Assembly: GCA_907165065.1 (NCBI GenBank)
Contig: OU015544.1
Span: 1,054,001-1,118,000 of the forward strand
Source of the DNA: Caprimulgus europaeus
Taxonomy: Eukaryota; Chordata; Aves; Caprimulgiformes; Caprimulgidae
Length of the DNA stretch: 64,000 nucleotides
Reading direction: 5' to 3'
A program made the translations under genes and the position numbers. The number at the start of each line of letters is the position of its first letter. Within the stretch, counting starts at the first letter, position 1. Under the pieces are notes generated by a model. That model did no database searches and was not told the DNA's origin. It was given only the letters and a program-made list of their open reading frames with translations. This document shows, piece after piece, positions 9,901 to 24,179 of the stretch.

Positions 9901-12900
9901 GCCTTTACAACACTGGAGTCCAGATGCCAGTCTTTGAACTTCTCAGTCCGTGTTTTGGGTGTTATGGACACAAAGGCAAATTGTGATATGTAAACTCCCA
10001 GGTTTTTGCAAGCTTATTAGAAATTGCTTGGTGGCCCAGGCTGTCCTGGAGACATTGCTAACACCTTACCTTGTGGGTTCTGTCTGCAAGCTGCCAACTC
10101 AACCCTTCTGGTCGGTAGAACGTGTCTGTCTAAAATTCAGTCAAAGCTTGAGGGGATAAAGAATCCCCACTTTTCTTTCTCAGCAGCCTTGTCACATTTA
10201 TTTTCCTTGTAAGTGAAGCACACTGGATGATTTTGGGGGTGATTTTTACTGTGCTTCACTGCTGAGGCATAGCTGTGGAATCACATACCCCACACAGTCA
10301 CATGCTGCAAGGGCCTGCGAGGCTGCGCCAGTGACTCAAGGCTGATTTATGTGTTTTCCATTATCTTCCTTTATGGAAGCAGCTGCCAAGTCTGCACAGT
10401 GCTGTTCAGCTGGGAAGCTCATAAACTCAGTGCCATCCCTCTCCATCAAGACTTTACACACTGCAAGAAGCTTTCACAAATGAAAGGACTTTTGTTGTCT
10501 GCCTGTCTTGGAAATACTTTCCAGGATCCGGGTTACAGAGCTTTTCCCCAGGCTGCTGAGGCACCAGGATCTGCTGATTTCACAGTTCTACATTCTGACA
10601 TGGTGAATCTAGTTTTACCCATTTAATTTGCTTTTTCTTCTCTGATTTTTTTAGCTGATTTGTGATTGTACGTTTCTTAATCAGCTTTGTTAAAGTCTTT
10701 CTGACTCAGTCAAAACTGAGACTGGACTAGGCAGGCCGTCTGAAATTGGCCTGTGTCCCAAATAAGGGACCGTGCTGCTTTATAGGAGTTGCTTTTGGTG
10801 CCGTTTTCTCTTTGTATCCTTTTGGAATATTATCTGGGGTTTGTAGAATGAGCCTAGGTGTTTGCCACATGCATTTCCTGTCTTCTGGCTCCTTCCAAAG
10901 CTCTCAGCAGCGCGCTTGCTGTGCTTCATTGCCATTGCTGTGGCTTCCTGCTGGAAAGCTTCCACCACCGAGGGGCTGCTCGTTCTGGTTTATGAATCCT
11001 GGTACAGACCAGCAGTGAATTTAGATCACAGCTTCTGTCCCAGATCTGCTTATTGTGCAGCTCCCCTTGCAGCTTGCACAAGCCATCCCAACAAGGTTAT
11101 TCAGTTCAGGGACCGCCGAGGCTATCGGTTTCTGTTGGATGTGGGTGGTTGGGTTGCACAGGCAGACCTCTGGAAGTTAGATCAGCACAGTAAGTGTAAA
11201 ACACACAGCAAAGCACTAGAAAAGCCTGTGGCGCTTTTTCAGGCCCACAAGTTATGTTCTTCCTCTTCACTGTTGTGAAAAATTAAGGCCAGTCATGCAA
11301 AGACCAAGGTAGCTGATCTGTGCAATAGTGCATGCATCTTGATGGTTTGACTGTCATTAAAAATTACACTATTTATAGTCTACACTGTTAATAATTCACA
11401 AGCTTCTGTTTGTTTTGAGTAGCCTCCTTGGGACGGAGAAAGTTCAGCATGAGTTTGTGGAGGCAAAAGAGAAGGTTAAAGGAAAAAGCAGAATGGAAGA
11501 AAGAAAGAGAGGGCAAAGAGGGTTGAAGAGAAAAAGGGATTGCAGTGAAGAGAATGGTGAGCAGCAGGGAAATTGTGTTGGTCAGGGAGAAGAAGGTGCC
11601 ATCAGAGTCCCCAGACGGATTAGCTGCTGTTACTGCCGCAGTGCACGCTGGAAAACTCGGCACTGACTGATGGTTCCAGGGGCCTGGGCAAGCAGTGGAA
11701 GCTTGAACCTCTCCCTTGAGAGGCTGAGTAGGTGTAGCCCTTACAGAGAGCACTGGGAAGCGCAGTTCCAGCTGCAGGCTGGACAGAAAGGTTTCCCTGT
11801 GGGTGCTGACCTACCCTGGGAGAACGGCGGTCTGTCCTCCGTGACTTTCCCTTGGTCTCTCCTGCAGCAGTTGTCGCTGCCCGGTCCCGTCTCTGTCCGC
11901 AGCAGAGGGCGGGAGCTTGGACTGTAAGGAGCTCTCATGTGGCTGTGGGAGGAAGGAGCCTTGTGCTCAGCATGTGCACGCCTTAGTGGTAATCTTCCTT
12001 CAGAGGAAAAAATGTAAAGAAGGATGGATTATTGACCTGGGAGAGAATGTGACAAAGGGCCAGCTCAGACAAAAAGATATTTTCAGAAGCACCGAGTGTT
12101 GTGTGCTCAGTGCTTATTGAATTACTATGGGAATTGAGTGAAAAAAATTCCTTTTTTCTATTTGAAAAGCTTTAGGCCAAAATAGCAGGCTAAGGGACTT
12201 CCCAAGGAGTGATCAAATAGCACTAAAATTCAGCAGAAGGTGAAGGGGGTCCAAGTGACAACCCACAAGTTGGGTTGTCATACATAAAAAAAACATTAAA
12301 AAAGCTTGACATACAAATAAATCAACACCCCAGCCCTGCCAGAAACTGTTAAGAGTGTTATGGGACCTTGTGTATTAGGCTTTGCAGTGTCATATACTGT
12401 GAATATTTTATTAAAGCTCCAAGCAGTCTTTGCCCCACACAGTCTCTCCCTGCCACCCTTGCTGCAGTGGGTTCCTTGCCGTGAAATGCTGCTGACTGGC
12501 ACAGTTTCAGTTGTTACTTCATTTCATGTACGTGTTGTTATTTGTCTGGTGACTACAGGTAATATTGGCACAGTTCAGCTGCTTAGTATGGGACTTCTGG
12601 CTATGAAAACTTTGCAGTCTAAATACACAAACAGTGGTTGGGAGGGGAAGCAGCCACTTTCTCAGGGTCATCATGGAGCAGCTGGAAGCATGATCTTATT
12701 TTCCCCCAGACACCTCCTGCACTAGGCAAGCCTGCCTCCCTTGTTGTAATTTGGAGCTGTCATGTCTCTGTCCCCATCTCCCCCATTGCTCTGTAGCTTA
12801 TTCTCCATTGCTTATCATGAAAATTAGAATTAGTTTTCTGTAGATGGTGATAAATGGGTGCATGTCTGGTTCCTAAGGGGTTAATCTGTAAAGGTCTCCT

Positions 12901-14820
12901 CAAAGATTTTGCTGTGGAAAAGTTGCACAGATGGAGTATCAGGGATAGACTACAGGAATTTTTTCTGTGCATTCTTTTGGTCTCTTTGGGATTTTGTAAT
13001 TTTTGGACCACATCTTTGGGTGTAATAAATGAGCAGATGGCTGAGCGTGTGTGGTGAACTCGGCACCTCCGCCATGAGTAGCTGCAGTGGAATAAAGAAG
13101 ACAGAGGTTTGGGTTTATTTCTTTTAGGTTCAAAATCATTCCTTCTTTCTAAGGCAGCTGCTTGCAGAAACATCTGTGCTAAATTTACCCACTGCAGTTA
13201 CAAGAGCTGTTATCTCAGATGGCTGAAGGTCATGCTGAAAGGTTTGAACTTGAGCTGTCCCAAACAAGGACAGTAGAGCAGTGTCCTTGTCTCAAAGAGA
13301 AAGCACGTCAGCCTCGCTTGAGTTCACTGCATCCACACGTGGCAGCATGATCTCAACATCACTGACTCTACCACACACCTGCTTCACTTCTTCTGTAAAA
13401 AATCCTTTCTAAACCATACCAGATTTATGTGTTCCTCTTCAGCCTGTCTTTTCTCTGAACTCAGCTGCCAACAGATCTGTTTGAAGTGTCCAGGCTCCTT
13501 GCGGGAGGAGCGTGGTGCCTGGCAGGCGAGGCACTTGGTCTGCAGCGTTGCCGTGTGATTTGGAGTGACACTCTCTTCCACTGTGCAGTGAAAAATGTTA
13601 CTGAGCTGTTTTGTATTCCCTCACTCTGTTCTGCAGTTAGATCTGATTATTTACAATGGGGCAAAACACCAAGTGGCTCATTATAACCAGGGTTAAAAAC
13701 ATTCTAATTGGTTCATTAAAATCAGAGAGGACACAAGGCCTTGTGGCCAAAGCAAGGGATGCAGAATCAGAAGTGCTAGCTTCTCTTCCTGACTTTGCTA
13801 CCTGCTTCCCAGGTCAATTTGGATAAGTCATTAAGCCCAGACTTAAACCTAACTTAAATACACCCAACTCAGTTCAGGAATGGTAACATAATGCTCTGAG
13901 ACAGACACTAAGCCTTATGTGAACTGCAAAATAATACAATTAAATACTGAATTATGTTGTGGATCAGTTTCTTTTCTACCCTGTAGATTCAGAAGCATCC
14001 TACACCCAACCAAAATGTACCACGAGAGAATAGTATAAATTAAGGCAGAGGTGTTAAACAATAGAAAATCAGGCCTGGTGACATAGTGGCATTCATGCAG
14101 GGTGAGGACAGGGACAGTGCCCTTCAGCAAGGGCACTGTGTGCCATTTGACCTAATGCAGAGATGCTCCTCGACACAAATTCCTTCCAATGCTCAGCAGG
14201 GTTTGGGCAAAGGTCTGGTCCTGGCCTGCTTCCTGTTGAAGGCACATAAAGGAAATTCAACACCTCGGCACAGGCTCCTTCTCCCCTGCCATCCCCTCCC
14301 GCCCCGAGCAGCGCAGGCAGGCAGCCCAGAAGCTGTGTGAGAGATGATGCCTCTTGGCCCCCTCGCCTTTGCCAGCGCAGCTGCAGACTCCAGGCAGACG
14401 TGGCTGAGCTCTCGTTTGGCTGCTGAGAGCTGGACTTCAGTCCTCTCCATTTTTTGTTCATTTTGCAGACTTGCTCCCCTTCCTTCCCCAAGATGCCAGA
14501 TTCCTAATTTGACTTTCATCTTCAGGGCACGAAGGCGTGGCTGGCAGGGCTGATCAGACAGCTCTCAGCACAGCGGTGCTGTCAGGTGAGACAGGCTCAC
14601 CTCGTGAGAACGTTCATTTCACTTTGATGTGGAGGAGAAGCACCTATCTATGACATTCTGCTCTGCAAGCCCTGTCTGCCAGCTTTAAAATAACCTTTCT
14701 TGGCCTGCTTATTCTCCTGTCCTGCTTTTCGTTCCCTGCTCCTGATAAGTACAGCACAGTGAAAAGTTCCAGCCAGAGCCTGCTGGGGAGGAGAAGCTGG
14801 GGCAGAGGCCCGGGGAGAGG
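9901..14820. other. Intergenic, no gene seen
   Basis: No supported exon. It contains AP-1 heptamers at 10332-10338 and 10702-10708 and a purine-rich tract at about 11455-11560 (GAAAGAAAGAGAGGGCAAAG type). Open frames up to 138 codons here look like chance frames. Confidence 0.6.
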
Positions 14821-14826
14821 CAAGGC

Positions 14827-14902
14827 GAGGCGATGAGGGGGCAGCGAGGCGATGAGGGGGCAGCGAGGCGATGAGGGGGCAGCGAGGCGATGAGGGGGCA
14901 GC
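14827..14902. repeat. 19-bp minisatellite, four copies
   Basis: Four identical head-to-tail copies of GAGGCGATGAGGGGGCAGC start at 14827, 14846, 14865 and 14884. They sit in a GC-rich pocket of the intergenic region. Perfect identity implies recent expansion or ongoing length polymorphism. Confidence 0.95.
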
Positions 14903-17900
14903 GCGTCTCTGCAGCCCTCACTTCAGCCCTTGCTTGTGCTTGGGCTCAGCTCTGAGGCAGAGATAGTTCTTGTCCTGGCTCCTCAGCAGCAGGCACCGTC
15001 CTGGAGGGAAGGCACCCAGGAGCACTGGGACATACAGGCCAGAAGGGCTGGATGTCCCGTGGGTAACAGGCTGCACCTTTCAGAGCTAAAGTGCTGGCTC
15101 CGCAAGTGCCAGGGGATGAGTGCTCTCTTCTGCCTGATGTGATCCTGCGTGAGCTGGAAGGGCTGGGGAGCTGCTGTCAGACCAGAGGAATGTCCCAGCA
15201 GTCACGTAACGAGCCAGGATACAGGCTGGCTCTGGGTGTAACAGATAACGAGATAGCAGGGAATATTCAGAATCGTTCCAGTCCCTTACACTTCTGTGTA
15301 AATATCAAATAGCCACCTTTTGGGGGTTTTTAAGTACCTGACCTGCGTTAGAAACATGCAGTGATTTATGCTAACCCAGGATGTAGTCAGTAACAAGCTG
15401 CTGGACATGTTTACAAGAGGCAGAATGTTTTGCTTTTTATGAAACCTGTGTCTTGGCATGGGGCTAGCAGGAGTGTGCAGAGAGGGAAAAGCAATTGCAT
15501 GGAGGGCGTCATTGTAAGTTTCAATAACTTGTCCATAAATTCAATTCATAGAAAAGCAAGTTGAGCTTGATAGGAAAACTGAAAGGAATAGCCTCCCTAC
15601 GTTCTGTAAAGCAGATCAATAAAACAATGAGGACAGAAAAAGTCAGCATGTCGGGGAATTACAGCGCCGTGTCTGACAGCTTCTGCCTGGAGACAGCCGA
15701 GGCTGCATTCCTGCTGCGGCGGGTTGGGAAAGAGCAGGTTGCTTACAGATAAAGAGTGTTTGCAGAGCAGAGATGGGCTGGAGCTGGTGTGGAACTGAGC
15801 TCAAAAATATTTGAGTGGCTTGTATCCAGGCCTGTTGCTGCAGGGGCTGCAGAAAAGGTGAAGGATTTGAAAGAAATCGAGTTTCTTTGAAACTGGAGGT
15901 TGGACAATACAATTTCGTAACGCCTCTTCTAGCCCCCATTTTTGATGGGTGTAAAAATGTTGGAAATAGGTATAAGAGTGAGGGGAGAAAATGGGAACTC
16001 ACTGATTTGCAATGGAGCCTTTTATGTTACACTGGGAATGTGTGCCTGTGTTTGCCCAGCTTATACAGAGCAAGAGTGGTATAAAGGAGTCTTAAAGTAA
16101 ATATTAGAATATGAACTTGAATAAATAGTAGTGTAAAGATATTAAGGCAAACAAAAGTAATGCACTAAGACCAAATTTCTGTATTAGAGAACATGTATAC
16201 CTCTCATTGCTTTTAGGAAAATTCCCCAAAACAGATCTGCAGCTCAGAGGGCAGAAGTTCTCCAGGCAGACATATTCAGAATAAAATAGAGGTGGGGTTA
16301 GAAAAGGAAACATTTGTGACATTTGAGTAAAAGTCAGTACTCTCAGTTGTATCACTTACTCAGAACTCATGTTACTAATAGATATTTACAGTTTTGAATC
16401 AAAGCATGACAGGTGAAGAAGGAAAAAGCTTAGGAGAATGGGAATTAGTCAAGATTAGAAAAACAAGATTTTGTATAAAATCTGGCAATGATTTGTATCT
16501 CCCTTGCGGTCACAGATTGTACAAAAAAGTACAAAAAATACAGACAATAAATAAGCCCCGACAGTGGCAATAAGTTCCTCACTAAAGCCAAGCAGGATTT
16601 TGGGGGCAGCATAATTCACCCTTTCGCCAGATGCCATTTGGATTGCCATACAGAGGGGGAATGTGCGTGCCCAGCCCTGCAGACGGATTGATGGGCTGCA
16701 GAGCAGAGGTCATTGCGGCCGAGCACTCTGTCTGAGGCAGCTGCAGTCCCCTCTGCCCCGCTGCCAGTGCTCTGGTCACTGGAGCTTTGAGCTGGGAAAG
16801 GCTGCTGTTAAACAAAGACACGGGAAAGAGAGGGCACTCTTACCAGACCTGGAACGTAAGCCTATATCCAGACAGGATCAGGAGTACATAACCCAACGCA
16901 GTAACACACTGCACATCAAAGCTCTGGATGGCAGAACTGGGGCTGTCAATGCTGCCTGCCAGCCAGGCACCCTGTGCTGCGGTGGGCACGGCGCTTGGCG
17001 CTCCTGCCAACACAGAGAACCTAGGCTGGGAGCTCAGCTGCAGAAGTGAGGATGAACACTAGGGAGTAGCTTCCAGTTTGGACCCTAGAGCAAAAAAAAG
17101 TGAGTTTAGCTGGTTTTTATTTAATAATATAGCAATGGAAGTGGCTATATAATTAAGATCTCCTCACATTACTTGACAACACTGCTTTGTGTATTCCACA
17201 AACGCTGCTCTCAGCCTTCTAATTGCACTGTACACCGTGTTTGGTGGCACAGGATGTTTATACCAGTGCTGATGAGGCACTGTCACACGGTGCCATGGCA
17301 TTACATCCTGCATCGATTCCACCACAGCAGCTGTGGGACAGGCTGATCCCACAAGCAGAGACAGTCCCCTGGTCTCTGGGGATCTGGTGAAGGGGCACTT
17401 TTCCAGCAGGAGAGGTGCTGATGTGGGAGCCAGGAGGCTGACGTGCTCACAGCCGTGTTACCGACTTGCTGCGTGACCACTGAGTCAGTCCTACCAGCTT
17501 CTGTGCTTCTGTTTGCCCTCTTGGCTTTTGCCTGATTCATCTTTTAAGGCTGCAAGGAAGGGATTTCTTTTTAATCTGTATTTGTAAGCACCCAATGTAA
17601 AGGGATCTCGGTTTCAGCGGGAGTCCTGAGAAGCTACTGCAATGCAAACAGCACGCTGGGTCGTAGAGAGCTGTGTTACACAACTGCAGCGTAGGGGTGA
17701 TAAAGCTGCCACGTGGAGACTGGGCAGACTTGCTCATGCCCAGTTTATGTCTGTGCAGCTTCTAATCTTCAAGCTGCAATTAGAATCCTTTCCACACTAG
17801 TGTGATAAAGCCTTCTATCTCACAAGACAGCTCAATCAATGCCCTTTTGGTCTGTATTTGAGGGTTGTACTACCGTGTCAGTGTCAAGAAAGGGTACAGT

Positions 17901-20900
17901 ATTATTTTTTTAACTTAGATCAATGTGCCAGTGAAAGTTCTGATAAAGGGACAGCTACGCTGCTGTGAAAGTGCACAGGACTGCATAACATTACTGCTAT
18001 TCAGAGTAGAAATAGACTTGTAGCAGTGTAACTCTTTCTGTATACGGAAGGAAAAGAGGAACTGACCACTTCAATTCTGCCACTCTAACACAGTAAGATA
18101 TTTTAAGTGCAATTCCATTATGGGATTAAGCTGGAGGAAGCTCGTGTGCTTCACAGGTGTAACCTTGTCTTTTCCTTTCCTTTCTTACTGAGCTAGGAAG
18201 TAATTTTCCCTCTTGCCTTCTCTCTCCTTTCTTTTGGAGCTGGCTTTTCCTGTCATGCTACATACTCTGGAAAGAGCTTGGCATTTTTCCCTGCCCTTTG
18301 CAGCTTTGGAATGCTTTCTTCCTGTTTCTCAATCCCTGTTATGACTGCAAGTAAGGCAGAGGTGGTGTCTTTGTTTCACTGCTGCTTTTAAGTCACATGG
18401 TGATATTTAGGAAATCTGTGGACCTGCAGTACTGCAAGATTACACCCATAATGAAAAAAAGATTACAAAAATGCGTAATGGGTTAATGAGTGCTCTGCTA
18501 AATGGGTTAAGGAGTGCCCAGGTCCTTCAAGAGTCAGGTTCAAGTTTAGGGCAACGATAGCTACTGGTGGCCAGCAGTTTGATTCTCCAACATTTTCATT
18601 GCCTGTGTGGCCAGATAATTAAAAAAAAAGAATTAAAAAGAAAGGCTGGACCTGTGTTTGAGCACCAGCCGAGAGCTCCCCAGGGAAGTGCAAATGGAAA
18701 CTGTTCACAAGAGGGCCGTGGCTCTGGGGTCCTTCCAGTGCCAGTTATGCTGTTGCTTTAAGGGTTAAAAATAACTAGGTGCCCACTGTTCTCAGAAAGA
18801 AGAAACACCCCTCAACATGTCCAGCAGATCCTTCCTGCTGTCCTTTCTTTGTGGCTTTATTTGTGCAAAAGAAAAGATGCTGGAAAGTGATACCATCGGC
18901 CTCTGCGTTTCTTCCTACAGTTTATGTAAGACTTTACTATGAGGTAGCAGGCAGGCAGTTAATTATTACTTTAGACTGAGATCTTGACATTAGTGCCAGT
19001 CAAGTCACGATCTGCCATTGACAAAAGCATTGCACAGTGTGAAATACACCAGTGCCTCAAAGCCAGTAGCTAAAGAACCCTTGGTTGCTCAGCAAGCATC
19101 GCTAAATTTAGCAAATATACATTTATCTATTTATCTATCTATAACCCAGGTGAAGGGTGACCCTCAAGTCTAATTAATTTCAGTGGCATTAAAATTTACC
19201 TTCCTGTGTTTCTCCTTATGGATTTTCAAACAATAGCATTGTTACTTTTCTGCCCTAGGTAAGCTTCATTCTCAGTTTTCAGCTCCACTTAACAGCAGCT
19301 CTGGGACACTGCAAGTGAGGACTCCACACTGCTCAGCACTGTTTGGATGCCCAGCAAACCAGCATGTCCTGGATCCACGGGGCAGTGCCCGTTCCAGCTG
19401 TTCAAACCCCTGGATGTCTATTTCAAATAAGCTTTTTAAAGATTTTATTTTAGAAACTCCTGTGTGGGCTGAAGCAGCAGTTGAAATGAAATAGTGCAGC
19501 ATAAGCTAATAGCGTGACTCATGGGAAGGAAATGGAGCAGCAGTTGGTAAAAACTGTTTGGTAACAAAGAGTCTTTATATTCATAAATTCATACAGGCTA
19601 GCTAACGTGAGGCTTCCAGAAAGGTTGTTTAAGCAGCAGAAAACTAAATTCTGGTCTTGAGATTCTCCCAGTTCTTAAAGACTTCTCTTTCCATCAGACA
19701 CTTTCCCTCTTCAGTCCCTCTTGCACACCTGATGACTTGGGAAGAGGAGGGGGAAAGAAAGGCAATCTTTGGTGAGTGGGCTGGTCCCGTGGCACGTCTG
19801 CAGGCTGCACAAGGATCTGTGTTTGAGTTAGAATAACAGAACCGATACACCAGCTGTGAATTCAGGCAGATCTCTGCTCAGCCACTGACTGGGATGTGGA
19901 GCAGTCAGTTGTGGTTCTGAGAGCAGCCATTTGCCATTGCTGAACTGAGCTGGAGTGCGGTATGAACGCTGTTGTGTCAGCAGCTTAGACCTCGGACGCT
20001 GCAACAAAAGACATTCTTTATCGATGTGCTGATGTTACTGATTCCAAATCCTGGCTCTGAGGCTATGTGATTATAATCTAAAATCAGCTGATGTAACTGA
20101 GAAGCAATTCCACTGAAGTTTATGGTAATTACACAGGGTTTTATATAATGTCAGAGGAAAAAAAATGTATCAGGTCCAGTCTTTTACTGTGCAAGTTGAG
20201 ACTGGTTTTCATTTGACAGTTCATCTGAGTGATGGACATTCACCTGGGACTTGTTGGGTGGGTTTGTTTGGGTGTGAGTAGCCTTTGACACAGCTGATCA
20301 CGAGACAGTAGAAAGCTTTGTGAAGACAAGCAAATATTATATGATTTTACAGAGAATCCTGCCTGGTGAAGGCATGTCCTTAGGGATACTCACAAACAAC
20401 AGGAGAGCGGGGAACAGCAAAGGCAAAAGGCTGCTGGGAAAACAAACCAAAACAGCTGAGGAGGAACTCTTACCATTTAGTGTTTCCAAAGGAACCAGAG
20501 TCAGGGCTCCAAACAGAAATTCTCAGACTGGGAAACCAAGCCTGCTTTCCCAGGGGAGCAATTTGTGTAGCAGTTAAAAGGTCCCAAGTCACAGACAGGT
20601 AACAACAAGGCTAACAAGCATCGTTGGTCGTTACACAGAGATGACCATACGCTAGAGCCACCCAAAGCTTTGGCCAGAGGCAGCTGTCCTGTGTTGCAGT
20701 AGCACACAGCAATATGAGCTACAGATAACGATTAAAAACATCAACAACCATCACAGCACAACCAAGAGAGGAGATAAAAGTTTGTGTTATTTATAGTGGC
20801 ATCCATTACAGGGAGTTAATGTGCACCTTCCCCGTAACAGAGCCGCGACATCGGCAGTACTCCTGATGTGCTGAAGGAGAAAAACAGTGCTGAAGTGTTG

Positions 20901-21250
20901 CAGTGCTGTGAGGGAGTAAAGTACAATCACTTCACCTGGAAGACTCAATCTGATAAAAACACCCTTCAGGGAAGGAGCACAGGAGGTTCATGACTGGCCT
21001 GCAGCGCTTACTGCATTTTTGTCTCTCCTGATCTCATCCCAGTGACACTCCAGCTTGCTTTCTGTGACTGAAACTCCTGCCCCTTCTATGAGATCATCCA
21101 GAAAATATCAGTCAGTGCTAAAGTCACAAGCTCTGTCTGGTCTCTCTCCTGTGATATCTCTCTTCTTTTTGAGCCTTGTTGTATGATAAATGAGTAAGGA
21201 AACAGCATTTCAGGGAGAGGAAGTGATAACCTTCAATTATCCTTTGGGAC
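14903..21250. other. Intergenic, no gene seen
   Basis: No supported exon, RNA gene or repeat family. It contains a pyrimidine-rich stretch at about 18168-18240, a short TTATCTAT-type repeat at 19121-19142, and AP-1 heptamers at 17481-17487 and 19515-19521. Confidence 0.55.
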
Positions 21251-21289
21251 AATGTAATAATCTAGGCTGAGCTGATTAGTCAGCCAGAA

Positions 21290-21900
21290 CAATTAAAATA
21301 TTGCTTTATAACATTTAAATAACTTAACCTCCTCAAATGACTGTAATATCTGGCAAAGGCATTGCTTGCTAGGGAAGAAAAAAGTAGATATGCAAAATGA
21401 TCTCATTCCTCTGAAGTTTTTAGCACATAAACACAGACACTGGGACAGCTTGTGATCAAACAAACTCCAGCTAGGATTTGACAAAGAGCTTGTTTATACC
21501 TCTAGGGCAAAATGGCAGACACTCACTTAATATGCCTTTATCCATTTCCAGTGCATGGCATAAGCCTCTGTTTCAGAAAATATTCTGTTCCATTAAGTTC
21601 CTTTAGAAAATCTGAGCTCTTACAACGTCTTGATAATGGACTGTTTGTATCAGATCAAGTATCAGGGATTAAACTCCTGGTGTTTTGCATCCAAATGAGA
21701 TATCTGCTGGAACAGAAATATTTGCATTTAGAAATTGATTGTGTGAAACAATGGGCTACAATTTAAATTATCCTTTGCTGATTAGACTTTCTGGGATAAA
21801 AGTTCCAGTGTGAATATTTTGTATAGCATCTCTAATTTCTCTAAAGTATAACCCATCATTCTGTGATTACTATTAATCTACTCAGGTCATGTGCTTGCTC
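21290..21900. promoter_or_regulatory. Candidate distal regulatory block
   Basis: AT-rich block without coding potential. It holds a perfect octamer ATTTGCAT (21720-21727) and a SOX-type AACAATGG (21747-21754) within 35 bases. This is an inference from motif clustering only; conservation cannot be tested here. Confidence 0.3.
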
Positions 21901-22635
21901 TGCTCATATTTAACAGATACTGCTGCAGTCAGGGAGGAATTGGGAAGCAGAGAATACAAAAGAAAATCCATGGCTTAATCTTTCAAAAAAAGTTTCTTCA
22001 CATTTTGAAATCTATCCAGCATATGTCAGATAAGTCAATAAGATCCATGTCATGGAAAGAACAAAACCACCACTCATTTATCAAACGAAACGAAATACAG
22101 ACTAATTTCCTCTCCTCTCGTTAGTGCGAACTTGAGGGATTTTAGTGGCCTGTAATGCCCTCTGATGGACAAATCTGTTGGAGCAACGTCCTCCTGGAGA
22201 CCCTGCGGAGGGGTGAAAGGATGAGGAGCCCCAGTGGAGGAGCTGCAGCGGTGCCAGTGGGGCTGCACAGCTTTCCTTGGGAGCCTGCCAGCTCCTACAT
22301 TAAAACCCATGTTTAAGGGCTTTGAAGCTTAGAGATATTAAGTCACCTCTTGCCGAAAACTTGGCAGATGCTTTCCTTCCTCCCTTCCTTCCTCATTTAC
22401 TTAAGTTTGTTTTGCTTCACTCAAGAACAGTAGGAAAATATTTTTGACGCTGATCCCAGATTTGGCACATTTCCTCCAGAATGATATTGTATCCACCAGG
22501 AACTGAAACCAAACGTGTGCCTTGGAGAGGAATCTCTGTAGGTGACCGGAGGTTTCTGGCCCAAAGCTGATACACAGAAATGTCAAAGTATCACTTAGCA
22601 TATTTGAGTGACTGCTGGAGTGTCTGACAAATGCT

Positions 22636-22810
22636 GCTGAAAGTGAGAAAGTGGGATGGGAGGAATGAAGAGAAGAAATCAAAGTATGAAACAGAGACTT
22701 CAATGAGTAGGGGGAAAAAAGATAGGTTAATAAATGAAAAATCTGAGTTGAAAATACAAAATAGAGAAAAGCAAAAGATAAAGATGTGGGGCAGGGGGAG
22801 AAATATATGT
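22636..22810. repeat. Purine-rich strand-asymmetric tract
   Basis: About 175 bases with very few pyrimidines on the plus strand (AGAGAAGAAATCAAAG, GGGGGAAAAAAGATAGG and similar). It also explains a long but low-complexity open frame on the minus strand. Confidence 0.7.
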
Positions 22811-24179
22811 TGTCTGGCAAGAAGTCAAGAGACATGACACCTCCCAAAGCCAGTTCAGGCATCATAAAAAGAGGCGCAGATCTCCTGAGTAAATGTAGGT
22901 GATCATCTAGAAACTAACTGAATCTTAAAGGGTAAAACACATCAGAAAGGAAATGCTTACGGGCTTCTGACTTTAAAGGTAGTTTCATTGGAAGTTGTGT
23001 TGTTAAATGGTGCTATCTAATGACACAGGATCAACAGCTTTACTCTGGAGTAAAGGACAAAGCAGCTGAGTTGAGAATTAGTGTGGATTTTACTACAGAT
23101 CTGGCCAGGTCATTTTCTCTGTGTGAACTCAACTTTCTCATTTGGTTCCCTCTCCTCTTACTCAGGCAAAAAGCAGAAGTGCCAGAATACCTCCAAGGAA
23201 GTGATTCAAGTGGCATTTTCTGGCTTGGCTAGAAACATCAGTGTCTGGAAATTTCATGTTCTCACACAGATAAATTTCCAACTCGTACTTCTAGTGGCTT
23301 GGCTCTTCAGGTTTTAGTGGGTCTAACGCTGTGCAGAGAGGGAACAGAGGACACAGCAGGGACTTCCCTCTTGCCTATGACTTACCACTAGTGCCACTTT
23401 TGACAGCCACAATGGGAAGCTTTTAGCGAGGAAAAACCATTGGCCTGACAAGGCTTTGTGGATGCCTTAGGCTGTAATTTCTTATTTTAGTTTACGTATG
23501 AGCTTAAGGAAGTATATTAAGAAGCTCTTGCTAAAGTATCTTTTAAGAAATCCATTAAAATAACTGAGAAGCACGAGATTGTCAAGACCTGCTAAAGAAA
23601 TGGCACCACAACTGGAGCTAGGGAACGTGGGATGATTAATCTTCAAATAATATCTAACTATCAGTTAGAAACTGTCATGTGTCTGCCTGTTGGAGGACAA
23701 AATAATGTGAGTTCTCATGTATCCAACAGACAGGCTCTAGCACAAAAATGAATAGTAGAGATACTGTGTTTTTTCCTAGGCCAGCAGATCACTTCTAGGA
23801 TAGTGCGTCTCAGGGCTCTTTGTGTTGAACCTAAGAAGAGGAAACAATTAAAAGGAAGCAGAGAGCACTGAGAAAGAATGATCTTAACCAGATACTGGCT
23901 GGAATTCTTCAAAGAGTTGGGGGGAAACCTTAGGAGAATTTCCAACGTTGCTGTTCAACCTCTGAAGTTTCCCCCTGTCTAAAATCTGGAATACTACAGC
24001 AAGTCTTGTTTGCTTTCAGGGAACAGATTCGCTTTGGGAAAAGCACTGAGAAACAGGAAGAAGCGTGTTTGTTCCAGCCTCATTCGCCACCCAGCTCAGT
24101 CAGGGTGCTGGTAATGAAGCAAATACACACGCGAATCAGGTGGGTTCGAGTTGGATGTGAGTGTGTATAACCAATACAT
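22811..24179. other. Intergenic, no gene seen
   Basis: Ordinary composition; nothing recognised on either strand. Confidence 0.5.

Noticed and set aside
10862-11278. 138-codon plus-strand frame in the intergenic region
   Set aside because: No domain or familiar protein; single-exon chance frame.
22401-22865. 154-codon minus-strand frame rich in Ser, Phe and Leu
   Set aside because: Produced by the purine-rich tract at 22636-22810; low complexity and no recognised domain.
24135-24150. tRNA B-box-like GGGTTCGAGTT
   Set aside because: No A box or cloverleaf around it.
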